Source: Perkinsus chesapeaki
Lineage: Eukaryota > Perkinsozoa > Perkinsida > Perkinsidae
NCBI GenBank assembly: GCA_013115145.1
Contig: JAAPAO010000039.1
Span: forward strand, 39,013 to 103,012
Direction of reading: 5' to 3'
Length of the DNA: 64,000 nucleotides
Shown here: one piece after another, positions 22,798 to 34,093 of the stretch
Position numbering within the stretch: position 1 is the stretch's first letter
Layout: the number at the start of each line of letters is the position of its first letter
Notes under the pieces: generated by a model
Told to the model about the DNA's origin: nothing
The model's input: only the letters and a program-made list of their open reading frames with translations
Database searches by the model: none
Program-made: the position numbers and the translations under genes

Positions 22798-24138
22798 ATG
22801 GTATCTTACGAAGGCTTTCGTGATCGCTGCTCTGTGATTCTAGCACACAAAAGTCTGATGTCCCTCTATATCCTATCATCTTGCACCCAAGCATACCCTA
22901 TGATAGCAATTGGCATACTATTACGTGAAGATCTCGGTTTGGCCGATGACAACGTCTCCCTAGCCCTGTTCTATGCCAATACGTTCATTCCTTTCTACTT
23001 CCGCTGTCTTTACGGTTTCATCTCGGACAACGTCGCTTTGTACGGCACTCGTCGGGTCGTCTATATGGTGATGTGCTACTCTATTATGTCTGCCTTATAC
23101 ATTCTCTACGGCGCATGGGTAATCTCGCTCTCGAGAGCTTACGTTGTTGCAACACTCATTAACGTGGCCTTTGCGTTCGCAGAGTCCTGCCTCGACGCCG
23201 TAGCGGTGCAGAGATCGCAACCCAGCGGTCGAGCGCTTGTCAGTACAGACAATAACACGAGGAGCGCAGCGGACATCCAAAGCGGCGGCATGCTTTGCCG
23301 TACACTAGGGACACTAGTAGTCGGTCTCCTAGCCTCAACAACTGGTGCATTTCTACCTCATCGCGTCATCATTGCTCTTACCAGCTTGTTCCCTGTAATC
23401 TCAGTACTGGTTGTGCTCGCCCGAGTGGGAGACATTGAGAGCGAAGATTCCTTGGTTAGAGGCCTCGCCGAATTTCCTGATGTTGTTGGTATCCTTCGAC
23501 CATTAGTCAGACCGTGCTGCTTTGTTATTTTCTTCGCTATGATGCCGAATACAAACGATGTTTATAACAGTTACATCTACACCACGTTCGACTACAATCA
23601 ATCCGTCCTCAATCTCATCAATGTCTGTCGTACAGTAGGCAGCCTAGCAGGGACGACTCTCTATTGGAGCGTCCTCAGAGATTCGCCGCTAACAAAGGTC
23701 TTTGTCGCATCAACTCTGGTGGCAGCATGCGCTGGTCTCACTCGCCTTTGTGTGATTTGGCACTTCAATCGTTTCGTGGCCATTCCCGATGGTATCTTCG
23801 TGGCTGCAGACGTCCTTTTTGTTGCCATTTGCGAATCCTTAGCATTGATGCCTGTTTTAGTCCTGGCTGGCTCTACGGCAAGTAAAGGTCGTAACGCCGA
23901 GGGCTTCATGTTCGCCGCGTTGATGGCCTTCAACTCGCTTGGGGGATATCTCTCGGCGTACTGGTCAGCATTGGTATTGAAACTAGTTGGAAGCCCTGGT
24001 CAGAATAATGGCTACCTGAACCTCTGGCTGGCAATCGTTGTGTGCACGCTGTCTACTCTCTTGCCATTGTTGATGTTGCCTCTGCTGAGAACTTCTGGAG
24101 AAGTTCGCGAGAGTCTCCTAGATGGTGATAGATCCTGA
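22798..24138 (+). CDS. BT1/folate-biopterin transporter-like membrane protein
   Basis: Single exon, 446 residues with about twelve hydrophobic segments and no intron, unlike most neighbours. The N-terminal part contains FRCLYGFISDNVALYGTRRV, which corresponds to the LRPFYGFLSDxxPIFGYRRR block between helices 2 and 3 of the BT1 (folate-biopterin transporter) branch of the major facilitator superfamily. Length is close to the family's usual 450-500. Known substrates of characterised members are folates and pterins, mostly in kinetoplastids, plants and apicomplexans; the substrate here is unknown. Start ATG at 22798 was chosen as the first ATG (MVSYEGFRDRCS). The tail ends shortly after the last helix. 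Confidence 0.72.
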   Translation: MVSYEGFRDRCSVILAHKSLMSLYILSSCTQAYPMIAIGILLREDLGLADDNVSLALFYANTFIPFYFRCLYGFISDNVALYGTRRVVYMVMCYSIMSALYILYGAWVISLSRAYVVATLINVAFAFAESCLDAVAVQRSQPSGRALVSTDNNTRSAADIQSGGMLCRTLGTLVVGLLASTTGAFLPHRVIIALTSLFPVISVLVVLARVGDIESEDSLVRGLAEFPDVVGILRPLVRPCCFVIFFAMMPNTNDVYNSYIYTTFDYNQSVLNLINVCRTVGSLAGTTLYWSVLRDSPLTKVFVASTLVAACAGLTRLCVIWHFNRFVAIPDGIFVAADVLFVAICESLALMPVLVLAGSTASKGRNAEGFMFAALMAFNSLGGYLSAYWSALVLKLVGSPGQNNGYLNLWLAIVVCTLSTLLPLLMLPLLRTSGEVRESLLDGDRS

Positions 24139-25065
24139 TAGGCCGCTGTTTCCGTGGTTACTGCATAATTGCTTTTTTCTGGGGAGAAAATACTGTGTTT
24201 GAATCACCACCCTCCGGGCGTGATGGTCTGAAGCACATTCCTGAGCCTCGGAGACTATTAATGGACTCCATTGAAGATGTTCCTCCCACTGTGCGCAGTG
24301 CAGAAAAACGCGTTGTGCGATGCTTTCAGTGCTCTTCGCGTTTTTGCGCGAGTCAGAAGCATTCAAGACATTGCCGGCTGGGTTTAAGACCAGCACTGCC
24401 TGGCAAGTGTGATATTGTCACACTGCGATATCCCTAGTAGTGGTCCTGGTCGTGATTAGAGCCATTACGGAGTTGGTCGGCGGTGATTCATATGATAGTG
24501 AAGCTCACTTACGATGGGGTCACCAGGTGATCCATAGTAGGTTATGCTCCGTAACCTCGGCATCATACTCTGATTATGAGCTCCAGCTCCTCGTGATCAG
24601 TTTGCCCTAAGATCGTCGGGCTTGAGGGTTTGCATCGTGGTCAGCACGGCGTCGAAGGGCGGAGAACATGACCATATAACCTGGACCAGCGAGCGATCCA
24701 AGGCGTTAGTTCACTCCAAGACTTTGGAGTCCCTAGCCAATGGCTAGGCTGTGGATCAGATCCGTATGGCTCTCAACGGCGGGACCAGACTCCCCGGAAA
24801 CCATCGCTTGTTCTGATGTGTTCCTCGGACTGAGAACAACACACGATTGAGGGGAGCGTCTTGCAATGTGATCCTAGTGGGAGTTGTAATTGCGTCAGTT
24901 CTCCTGTTTCGCATTGACAACACAACTTCGGCGATGCTTCTGGAATATATTTTGTTAATGAAAAAAGGTATAGTAGAGTTGCGACAAGAAGTATGAGATT
25001 AGACCGAACAGAAGCAAACTCTGTCTGCAGTCTGATCGATCTTCCTTGCTCGGAGGAGTGGTATC
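24139..25065. other. Spacer, no supported feature
   Basis: Only short open frames without domains or matching splice sites. It contains the 3' ends of the flanking convergent genes. Confidence 0.35.
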
Positions 25066-25494
25066 CTACTTGCGGATTTTACCATCCCAGGGGCCCGGGC
25101 ACCTCTCCAAATAGTGAACACGATCGTAGATCGTAAGCTCCAATGTATCATTGCCTTCGTAATGACGCATAGCAGCGAACTGCTCCTTAGTGAAGCCAAA
25201 GCCTTCGAAGTCGTATTTCGAGACATCTGGTTGAGGGGCATCAGCGCATTCATTATAAACCATAATAATGTTCCTCAAGCGACGCTTCTGCCACCAAGGG
25301 AGGAATCGGCGAGAGTTGGCCTGACGGTACTCCATAGTGGTTCCGTTCCAGAAAGTAACAGTATGGAACGTTTGGATGTTGCATGTTTTGCCGGGGATGT
25401 CGATCCTGGTGCAGTACTGGGCAGGGAGGCTGTCGATCAGTTTACCAATTGCAGTAGTGATCATGACGAGACCCATAGTGATGCGGCCGATCAT
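25066..25494 (-). CDS. Hypothetical protein with N-terminal hydrophobic segment
   Basis: Uninterrupted frame of 142 residues from ATG 25494. The N-terminus (MIGRITMGLVMITTAIGKLI) may be a signal peptide or anchor. The rest is rich in aromatic and charged residues (RRFLPWWQKRRLR; DFEGFGFTKEQFAAMRHYEG) with several Cys and looks like a folded secreted or luminal domain. The frame is open upstream of this ATG as well, so an earlier exon is possible. No family recognised. Confidence 0.4.
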   Translation of the reverse strand: MIGRITMGLVMITTAIGKLIDSLPAQYCTRIDIPGKTCNIQTFHTVTFWNGTTMEYRQANSRRFLPWWQKRRLRNIIMVYNECADAPQPDVSKYDFEGFGFTKEQFAAMRHYEGNDTLELTIYDRVHYLERCPGPWDGKIRK

Positions 25495-26369
25495 TTCTAT
25501 GCTATCGAAAGTGAAACCTAAAGAGATCTCAAAGGCAAGCTCAAGAGGCGCAAGACTCAAGGCTCAACAAACCGAATCTTTACGGGATAGTTGTTTCTGA
25601 GCGACGCCGGCTGGCTCTACGCAACACATGCGAAGCGTACACGCGACGCCGTGAGGTGAAGCAAGCTACTTAGAATGTCTGCTGCGTTCATACCATTCAT
25701 GGTGTGAATATGGCATTTTAGGCCTCGTCCGTGAACGATAAGTCGAACTCATAAAGTTCTAGCTATAAAGTAGGTAGTAATTATTACTAAGCAATATAAT
25801 GGATACCACGATCAACTACCTCTTGGACACCCTCACGCAAGCCCCGTCACCCTCGCTAAAAAGACATAAGTTATAAGGATCAAGCGCCAGACGCAAATAC
25901 GAGCTCCTTCGTATTCCCAAAAATATATGAAATAAGCATTTCCGCCTTCTTATGGTTCTGTTGCATCAGCGAGTGTGATTTCCTGACAAGAGCATCCATT
26001 CACGATGCCAGCCAGCTGTGAGCCCATGCGTGCACGAGATGCTCTGCGTCACGCGCCGAAGTGGTCTACCATTCACGGAGCGCTTCATCGCTAGGAATGC
26101 TGACTTTCCTTCTGGTATACCAACTAGTTTCTTCATTCTTATTACTGCATAGCTGTTTCTACTACGTCAGGCAGTGGAGAGGAGATTTTTTCGGTACCAT
26201 TTCTCCCACTGGCCGAGTCGGCTCCGCGCGTCACACGTCACACGATAGCAATATTCTGTGGAAGTCTCCCTGACTGTGATGGAGAAATCCGAAGAATCAT
26301 TTGCCAAACGACTAGCACTGGTTGCGTTAAGTCCATTAGTCCATCTCACACACTCAAAGTTAGTCGATT
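25495..26369. other. Spacer, no supported feature
   Basis: AT-rich stretch near 25770-25800 and scattered short open frames; nothing that can be assigned. Lies upstream of genes on both strands. Confidence 0.3.
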
Positions 26370-27066
26370 ATGAGCAAGGCTAAGCTGCGTGGCTTGAACG
26401 AGAAGGGTGATGAAGGGTCCGAATACAGTACGACAGAGCGAATTTCTGAGACTGAAAGAAAAGCTGTGTGGGTGAGGATGACTAGAGAAAGGCGCAAACG
26501 GTAAGATTTGGTAGATATCCGATAAAAGTGTAAATTACATTTTGAATCTATGAATACCTATAATAAACCCTATAAATCTATCTATACATATTACTGCTAT
26601 AATACCCACCCTTCGGGCACCACGCAAACCTGTAATACGTGATGAAGCTGAGATATCTTTCATTTCATAATTCCACCCCTGGCCACGTGTTGTATATTCC
26701 TGGACACCGTCGATCATTTACGAATGGGTCTATTTTAGAGTATTGGCGGCTAAGGAGGTTATCGTCCGAGGGGCGATGAGAGACGAGCAACTGGACGGTG
26801 ATCAGATTCGGGAATGGATGGAGAGCTTCAGTGGTCAGCCCCAAGCATTTACTATCAACTCATGCATCTGCTTCAGAGAGGCCTCCGCTAGACCTCGAGA
26901 CATCTACCAGAACGTCGAAGTCTCGCAGAAAAATGAGCAACCAGTACTGATTTCTATGATGTCTGGTAGATCTCTCGTCGCAGGACGAATTCGTCGGTTA
27001 AGAATGGAGCGTCGGACTCGTCGTTTGTTGCTGAGGCGGATGCTGGAGCAGGTGGGCTATTGTTGA
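26370..27066 (+). CDS. Basic, Arg-rich protein of unknown function (may be 5' part of the J-protein gene)
   Basis: Two exons join in phase: 26370-26500 (MSKAKLRGLNEKGDEGSEYS...) and 26739 onward. The second exon contains MRDEQLDGDQIREWMES and an Arg-rich stretch (RIRRLRMERRTRRLLLRRML) near its end, suggesting nucleic-acid or membrane-surface binding (inference). Either the frame runs on to a stop at 27066, giving 149 residues, or a GTGGGC donor after CAG at 27051 splices, in phase 0, to an acceptor at 27480 and so into the J-domain gene. The second option gives one continuous protein; I cannot decide between them. Confidence 0.5.
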
Positions 27067-27489
27067 CTACGAGAGCAGTGTTATAATTAATAATAGTATT
27101 TATTATGCGCTCATTACTACTGGCATTTCGATCATCGGGGGTTCTGCCTAGGCGAAATATTTCTGAGAGTTTAGTACTGACCGAGATTCGAAAGCATTTG
27201 ATATGCACCATGGCTCGTAGATAATGTGGATTATTACTAACAGCTTTTTGAAGCTCGATCTAGCGTCGGCTCACTTCGTCCTCAGCTGAAGGCAACACTG
27301 GATGCTCTGACTGGACCCATCCTCTTAAGCCGATCCTCTCGAGGCGGTCAATGATTCCGTTCCGCCAGCTGTTGGTCTTCATAGAATGTAGCTTTTTCTC
27401 GTAAACAGTAATTGTAACGCTGTCCGATGTCCGACCTAGCAAGAGGGCATTACAACTGCTCCATAGTACAGAGATCCTAGGCATCAATC

Positions 27490-28720
27490 ATGCTGGCATG
27501 GACCGGACATGCTCATGAGGCCCAGCTCATCGGCTCAGGTATCAGCAGCGGCACGGAGGCTTTGGGCGGCCAATCAACCGGACTCGACGATGACTTTTCC
27601 GATTCGGACGGCAGTGATCTGGGTTCGTTCTGCCTGAGTGAGGTGGAAGACATCGAATACTATTACGAGCTGCTAGATATTGACCATCAGTCTAACCATC
27701 AGGAGATCAGGGTAGGCTTATCCGCTTAAAGTGCTCAATAAATGGTGAAACAAAGTGGTAAACCACCTTTATCTTGTCCTATTACTGATCTTGCGTGCAT
27801 CGTATTAGATAACATCTTATAGATTGGTTTCCATGAATCCTATTGATATCTATAACCTGAAGTTTGGCATTGGCGATCACCATAAAAGCATTCAAGCAGC
27901 TTAGAGCATACAGACACTACAGTTAGAAGCTGTTGCCAATATTATCACAGCGACCATAGTCCTTCCATCAGACCATATCAAGATAATCGGTATCGTGGTC
28001 TTTATATGATCATGAATGCCGTGCTCCATTCTTGTGGAGCATTGAGCAATGTCACTCTGACATTGTCAGAATTCGCCCCAGAGTTTCAGTCGTTTTCCTT
28101 CGTCTCTCTCCAACACATTTCATCAAAATAGTTAATCTATCACCGATCTTCATATAATTATGACTATCATTATAGTAATGATGGCAAATATTTTGTTATC
28201 CGTTCGCCACTCTATTCCGTACCGAGTTCACCGTATGTCCCATACAAAATGTTGTAGAAGAACGATAGTAGAATCATCCTAAGCATGTAGACTTCAAGTT
28301 GAAGAAAATGGATGCTCCAGACTTAGTGTAGATTATACGGTGCTTGAAACGGAACGGGGACAACCTACGGCTCAGGATGCATATAGATGGCTGGCTCTAC
28401 ATACTCATCCGGATAAATGCCGACGATCCTCGCGTAATATCAACTACACCGAGAGGGCAGTGAGAGTCTTCCAGAGGGTTGGCGAGGCATACAGAACTCT
28501 TTCTGACCCATTCAGGAGGTAAGAGGATCCACCACCTGCCTTTGCGTGACACGGAGCGATTTTTAGGTGGGTTTATGATGAGTATGGCGATCACGGTATT
28601 GATGTGCTTGAAGATGGAAATGAGGCCGATGTTGATGAGTTGAAGGAAAGGTGTGAAGAAGTTGCGCTTCTTAATGGCTTAATAGCAACTTCCGATGGTT
28701 TACTTCATCATCAACTTTAA
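27490..28720 (+). CDS. J-domain (DnaJ/Hsp40) co-chaperone
   Basis: Exons 27490-27711, 28376-28518, 28567-28720 join in phase, giving 172 residues. An acidic Ser/Asp/Gly-rich N-terminus is followed by the J domain, split by an intron of 664 nt: DIEYYYELLDIDHQSNHQEI on one side and DAYRWLALHTHPDKCRRSS on the other, with the HPD triad intact, then VFQRVGEAYRTLSDPFRR and YDEYGDHG. The J domain stimulates Hsp70 ATPase. No Gly/Phe region, zinc finger or C-terminal substrate domain is present, so it is class C (type III). The C-terminus is short and acidic. The start may instead be at 26370 (see the preceding entry). Confidence 0.78.
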
Positions 28721-29827
28721 CAGCAACGAACTGCCCATCAGGCATTCAGAATGTCAGAAGGGCTCGAGAAGAGCTGTTGTACAGAAAATGCACCTTAGAA
28801 GCTTGTTGTCAAAAATTTGGACATATTTTCGATTTTGACTCAAAATCGGCCGCCTGATTATTTATCGGTGAAGACAAACAAGGTTCACCATTGCAGTAAC
28901 GGTCTGTCTGTTTGTCTCTTTAAATTGTTGGTGTCCACCGAGAGCAGCAATAATTCTATGATTAATTAACTGTAATTAAATGATTGTCATATATTTATAA
29001 ATAATTGGCGTACTGCAGTAACCTATAATATAAATATTTTGTATGACCTCTAACACTTGATCAATGTGATGAATGACTCCCAGTCCAAATCGGCTCTGGG
29101 CTCTTCTTCTTGACGTCTTCTGTGTATCAGGTATGATGTTTATATGAAAGCAAAGCAACCAGGCAGGAAGCATTATCAAGGAAGGGCTCGCAGACGGCGC
29201 GCGGGGAGTCGCCAGGTGAGAGACGATCGATTGCAACTACCCTCACTGTGAGGGCCTCACATATCCCTCAAACCTGTTTTGGTTCGAGATTGTGGCAGCT
29301 ACTGCATGAGCTCATAATGCTGAAGTGGCATAGCTGAAGAGGCACCAACTATGCCAACTTGTCCAGCTTGAACAGTCCAGGTGGTGTGAACCAGTATGTG
29401 CTACGGATCATAACAGATCCTGTAAAGAGATTGATCCTCGAAAGGTTGCACTGCATAACATTTTATAAGCAATACCCTGCTGACAGCAGTAAAATAGATG
29501 TATTAATATTAACAGTGCACGCATCGTACTGAGTGAGCGTGGCACAAAGGACGTTTAAGCTATTAGCTATCAAGCAAAGTGAAGTGAAATCATACATACT
29601 TGACTGCGATGTTGATGAGTGATACTCTTAGATTGCTATGGGATACTCTGGATCCGCTACGTTAATGACGCGGTCAATTTATTGGGCAAGTTAAAAGTTT
29701 GAGTGAGATGCAGATTAAATAGTGGCATATGGGGACGATACCTGAGTGTTAGTTGTTGGGAAGCTACTTTGATTAAAAGTTCTAATTGAATGTGTATTTG
29801 CTACTTATCACTTCATTACTGTATTAG
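28721..29827. other. Spacer with a possible 5' exon
   Basis: No strong gene. An ATG at about 29142 opens a short basic frame ending in CAG followed by GTGAGA (29217) that would splice in phase 0 to the exon at 29828, but the 611-nt intron is long for this window and the frame has no conserved feature. Confidence 0.3.
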
Positions 29828-30110
29828 GCTAAGACTCAAGGGGGCTTCAAAAAGTTGGCAGCTGATGCGTGTTTTGCTGCTACTGAAACCGTTACAAGAT
29901 ATGCTGGTGTTGCGGCTGATGGTGCGACCTCCGGTGCTGCGCAAGGTACTGTGATCACCGATACGAATTCACGCCAAGTTGCTCTCAGGTGCTCGCATTG
30001 GTGCGTATCTGGCTCCCCTGACTTTCGGTTTGAGTTTGCCGACGCTCTCTGCAGTGGGTAGTGTTATCGGAGCAGCAAGAGCCAGTATAGGGGAGCTCCG
30101 GAGAGACTGA
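29828..30110 (+). CDS. Small Gly/Ala-rich protein, glycine-zipper-like (5' end unresolved)
   Basis: Two exons, 29828-29945 and 29989-30110 (stop TGA), join across a 43-nt intron. The product has YAGVAADGATSGAAQGARIG, then a hydrophobic LAPLTFGLSLPTLSAVGSVI. The regular small-residue spacing resembles glycine-zipper membrane segments. No family was recognised. The first exon starts at an acceptor, so the initiating exon is upstream and not securely identified. Confidence 0.45.
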
Positions 30111-31439
30111 CTAACGGCGTGCTAATTAGATCGTGCGTGTCACATTTAGCGATCGAGTTGCGTTGTACGACAAGTATAGACTTGATGTAACACGACTAGG
30201 GCGAAGATGTGATCAAATCGACAAGGCTAACATATCATTAACACCTGGCACCAGAATTGACTGTCGAGGGGGATGCAGTTACTTTTCATATCTACAAGCG
30301 TTATCTGCCTTATCAGCACTTGCGTGCTGTCTCTGAGCAGGAGCTGAGCGGTATCTTTCTACTCCTCACTCTCGCTTTTCCTTTTTCATATGGTGTCTAT
30401 TACGTGAGTCATAAAGGGGAGAGTGTGCACGTGCCTGGCTACATCTGTAGCCGTGCTTGAGAAAAATACGGAAAATACCGAACAGCCAAAAACGCGCTTT
30501 CTGAGCACAAGTCCCGTATAAAATGGTGAGGAAATCCAGCTCACAAGGCATACCCATCGGTTGAGGGAGCCGAACAGATATTCCCACACCTGTATGAATT
30601 AGAGGGGAATAAAGTATTAGACAATCGCTGACACAGAGATACCTCTCTAGGGTTGCACCATCCCAGCTAAAGCGTGACAGATACTGTAAAAAATTTTTGT
30701 TCGAGTCTGAGCTGCCCGGCTTGGATTTATGGGTAATCGAGGTCGTAGAACTCGACAGAAAAGGAAATAAGGCGAAGTTCGATCTAGCTGGCGAAAAATT
30801 TGCCCGCCTTTGGCGCGCTTTTCTAGATGACACGTACTGTACGTCGGACGGCCACCTACACTCATCACAGGGCGTGTGTGGCGACGAACCAAGGTGTCCG
30901 TCGGAAAGAGCTGGTGGCGGATCCATAATGAACACAATGCAGATGACGTAAACCAGATACCAATAGTTGATCAAGTATAGTGCAGAGGGCCGATGGGAGC
31001 AGATAGCAGATCTTGTGACGAAGGGGATCAGAGGGGACGAAGGGACGGTCAAAGAGAAAGAAGGAGACGGAAGAAGAAAAGAAAGAAGAAGGGCACTGAG
31101 AATCATTATCACTAATACGCATACTACATCACTGACTAATGATTGCAATACTTAGATCAGTAGCTAGGATATAGCCTAGCGGTTTCTTCTACACAAAAAG
31201 ATATCTTGGCGAGCGAGAACGGCGGTGAGCCTTCGCACGCCACACGTGCGCTAAAAGCTCCTTGGGGATCTTGCATTTCCCTTAGATCAGGGCGATGCTT
31301 GAAGGCCGCCTCGAGTAGGAAGAGGACACAGTTCGAGGCTGAGTCTATAATGTTGTAGATGGGATAAACAGTTGTCACGTATGGAATTGTAGAATCGGCT
31401 TGACATTCGTGAACTGCTTTGCTTAACCTCAGTTCAAAG
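30111..31439. other. Spacer with repeat and possible exon debris
   Basis: Holds repeat copy 1 (30669-30845). A segment at 30255-30460 (+) encodes GDAVTFHIYKRYLPYQHLRA then a hydrophobic FLLLTLAFPFSYGVYY ending in a GTGAGT donor, and may be an exon, but no phase-consistent partner was found. A long minus-strand open frame here (30366-31148) has no domain. Confidence 0.35.
30669..30845 (-). mobile_element. MITE-like repeat, copy 1
   Basis: Core from about 30705 to 30845 is an inverted copy of 44885-45035: shared blocks include GGGTAATCGAGGTCGTAGAA, CTGGCGAAAAATTTGCCCGC and the end ATGACACGTACTGTA. The other end is degraded. Non-coding. Confidence 0.75.
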
Positions 31440-32303
31440 ATGCTTGTTGCCGAATCAACCAATGCAGCTCCAAAGGAAAGTGCGGCGGCGGCCGCCCCTC
31501 CCCGCTCCGGGAGCATCAGTCTCGTTACCGGTGGAGGTAAGACCCCCCGCAGCAGCCAAGGCGCCGCATTTCGTCCGATCCCGGCCACCACCCCCGTACC
31601 ATTTCCCAGCCACATACAGATTGAAGGCGCGTCCGGTCCCTATGGTGACGAGATCAACGGTTATTATATACTTCAGCCGACTGCCAGGGGCATCCTGGGA
31701 AAATGGAAATTCTGTTATTTCAAAAATAAATGTGAAAATGTCGTTCTTTGCTATGGTGAGGACGTGCCAGAGCTTGGCGAAACTGGTGCGGGTCTGGTCG
31801 GTTGGGCAGTGGCCAAGATTGACCCCGAAGACCACCATAGCGGCTCGGTCGAGGTCCTGGCGCGATGCGTGGTGAAGAAGGAGGATAACGGACAAGCCTT
31901 CAAGTGGTTCATCAAAAGCATCAGTGCTTCGTTCGTCCCCATCTACACAATCAACGCCAAGCCAGTCGTCGCTACTCCAGCCGCTGCTGCGGCAGTTGTG
32001 TGCGCCCAGACTGAACCGGAAGGGGTCAAGTCGAGCAGACGTACAAGAGACAGGGCTGACTCGGCTGCCGCTCATCAACGCATTGCCTTCGCTGGTATGT
32101 TGGCCAATGCGCAGGCACAGCTGTTGGCAGCCAAGTGTGGTGATGGGCTGCTGCCGGCCCCAATGGTTGTTGGTGCGGATGAACCTGCCACTATGGTTGA
32201 CGAGTTCGATGTTAATGGTATCCCGGAGCTGACTAGATCCATAACGGCCCCGGCCAATAAGGGAAGGAGAGTCAGTTTCGCTCCCGCTGCCAGCGAGAAG
32301 TAA
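31440..32303 (+). CDS. Unrecognised protein, 287 residues
   Basis: Single uninterrupted frame from ATG 31440, placed just after an acceptor-like ACCTCAG, so a leader exon may exist. Ala/Ser/Pro-rich N-terminus (AAAAAPPRSG), then a folded-looking core: GDEINGYYILQPTARGILGK, a strand-rich KWKFCYFKNK and LVGWAVAKIDPEDHHSGSVE, followed by low-complexity Ala-rich C-terminus ending RRVSFAPAASEK. The RRVSF tail could be a kinase or PP1-type motif (inference). No known domain recognised. The large antisense frame over the same DNA is judged a shadow. Confidence 0.55.
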   Translation: MLVAESTNAAPKESAAAAAPPRSGSISLVTGGGKTPRSSQGAAFRPIPATTPVPFPSHIQIEGASGPYGDEINGYYILQPTARGILGKWKFCYFKNKCENVVLCYGEDVPELGETGAGLVGWAVAKIDPEDHHSGSVEVLARCVVKKEDNGQAFKWFIKSISASFVPIYTINAKPVVATPAAAAAVVCAQTEPEGVKSSRRTRDRADSAAAHQRIAFAGMLANAQAQLLAAKCGDGLLPAPMVVGADEPATMVDEFDVNGIPELTRSITAPANKGRRVSFAPAASEK

Positions 32304-32784
32304 GTCTCTGTGGGAAACGAATTCTCGAGTGTGAAGGCGTTCTTCTGTTTGTAATTTTTTATACTGGTGACGGGTAGGAGGGCGAGTGGAGCACTGTAGG
32401 TAGTTGGCAGTGTCAGGGGGGGGCAATATTACGCCCAGCTTGCACTTTCTTGTGTGAGAGCGGCTTCGATAGTATCGCCGTCTGTCGTTTTGTCCGAGAG
32501 TTATATCGGCTGATCGAGAAATGACCCTATGGTGATGGGGCAGAATAATAGTCGACCTCAGAACGTTGTTTATTGCTTTACTCTCTCTTGTTATATAAAT
32601 CCTATAACAGTCGCTATCCGGTGGACAAGTAGTCTGGCAGAAAATTGTACGACATTGCGATTGCATCCCGATTTAGGACTCCTGATCGTGAATGTTTGAC
32701 TATATCAGAAGGCTGTTATCCGTACATTTTGGCCTTTCAAACTCCAAGGCTAGTGCTCTAGCAGTCAGTCTCATTTTAGGTGAC

Positions 32785-33523
32785 ATGTTGTCTGTAGCAA
32801 AGCACTTGGTGGCTCCAAAGTCTGTGTGTTCGCAGCGTTGGAATTTCACTTGGTGAAAATGTTGGTGTCATCAGGCCCCCTCCACCCGCAGCAAGCTCCT
32901 CGACTACCTCTTCAAGAAGGCTCTCTGCCCTGGCACCGGTGTTCATTCCGAGACGTCACACTGTGGCTGGGCAAACACTTTTCACTCCCCCAACTACTGC
33001 TACCAAGTACACCAATGCTACGAAGAAAATGTATAAAAGGTCCAACTCGACGATAGATGATCTGTTCCGAAGCGCGGAAAGGCATCAGGGCGTCTATGTG
33101 AACTCCCGCGCGGGGAAGGTTACCTGGAATCTCGGAACCGTGGCTGACAAGCTGAAGTGCGTGGTGCCTGGCGAGGCTGTCAGCAGCATAACTTTTAGAT
33201 TGCCGAGGGAGACGGGAGACCTCGGGCCGCCGATTCAGTTTGAGTTCTATCCATTCGGCGTGAAAGGCAAGTCTCCTCCTGGATGCGCGGCTGTGGGCTT
33301 GAATTGTCCCCAAGGGGCCTGCATGAGGTTCTTGTTAAGTCTGGGGAAAGCTACGAGCGGAGCGAAGGTGCTCATGGGAAACAGATTTTATGTCGATTTC
33401 TATCCGCCCAAGGCGGGCGGGGCAGATGGAGGCGAAGGGGACAGCGGGATTGTGCAAGCCTTCAAGTACTCGGACTTACGAGTGTCGTTACAGCTGTTGG
33501 AGTGGATGGATGGTGCTTATTAA
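32785..33523 (+). CDS. Unrecognised protein, possible MATH-like beta domain
   Basis: Main exon 32836-33523. The 5' exon is tentatively 32785-32789 (only ATGTT), with a 46-nt GT-AG intron that keeps phase. After a Pro/Ser-rich N-terminus comes GVYVNSRAGKVTWNLGTVAD, then ITFRLPRETGDLGPPIQFEF and YPFGVKGKSPPGCAAVGLNC. The ...F.FEFYPFG....PGC...L pattern resembles MATH (meprin/TRAF) domains found in alveolates, but this is a weak resemblance by eye. Length 230 residues. The repeat at 33527-33569 begins immediately after the stop codon. Confidence 0.5.
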
Positions 33524-33526
33524 GGG

Positions 33527-33569
33527 TATCTTGAGGTTGAGCGTGCAGGATACAAAATAGGTTCAGATT
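33527..33569 (+). repeat. Dispersed 42-bp repeat, copy 2
   Basis: Begins TATCTTGAGGTTGAGCGTGC; pairs with 4677-4718. It starts four bases past the stop codon of the preceding gene and so probably lies in its 3' UTR. Confidence 0.75.
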
Positions 33570-33898
33570 TACTCGTCTTGTGACGAACGCAGTAGAGTGT
33601 AGCATCATTTCAGACTACGTTATAAAGTATTATGAGGTCAACAACTAACATCACATCCATTGTTTTATTCTCATATTTGCTGACCTGGTATCCAGATTTT
33701 CACAATCTGCTAGCATTTGAGTTTCCTAGTCCTCGGTGACGGCGGGACAACGAAATAAGTCGTCTCATTGCAGTCGCTATGTTGTACCAGCTTCAAGCTA
33801 AGATACGTTAGAGCTAAGTTGAGATGATGCACTGCAGATGAGGAGGGAGGGGAGCATCAAATGTTAAGCCCAGAAGGAACTTTTCGACCAGCAGCTTA

Positions 33899-34093
33899 TT
33901 TTATATTATATCTCCTCCGTATCACTAGTAACATATTTCATATTATATCTCCTCCTCCGTATCACTAGTAACATATTTCATATTATATCTCCTCCTCCGT
34001 ATCACTAGTAACATATTTCATATTATATCTCCTCCTCCGTATCACTAGTAACATATTTTATATTATATCTCCTCCTCTTCCGTATCACTAGTA
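33899..34093 (+). repeat. 40-bp tandem repeat array (about 5 copies)
   Basis: Units of 40 bp containing ATATCTCCTCCTCCGTATCA and CTAGTAACATATTTCA. The first copy is short and the last has small changes. The unit is the reverse complement of the DEK intron repeat at 4341-4431. It ends 61 bp before the start codon at 34155, so it occupies the promoter or 5' UTR of the CS-domain gene. Confidence 0.9.

Noticed and set aside
30366-31148. 260-codon open frame on the minus strand
   Set aside because: It overlaps MITE copy 1 and has a Ser/Pro/Leu-rich, low-complexity composition without any recognisable domain or splice structure.
31455-32666. 403-codon open frame on the minus strand
   Set aside because: It is antisense to the 287-residue plus-strand gene, has no domain or hydrophobic pattern, and its composition is what a GC-rich coding strand gives on its complement.
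33899-34093. CRISPR-like array
   Set aside because: The 40-bp units are contiguous with no unique spacers; this is a minisatellite in a eukaryotic genome.
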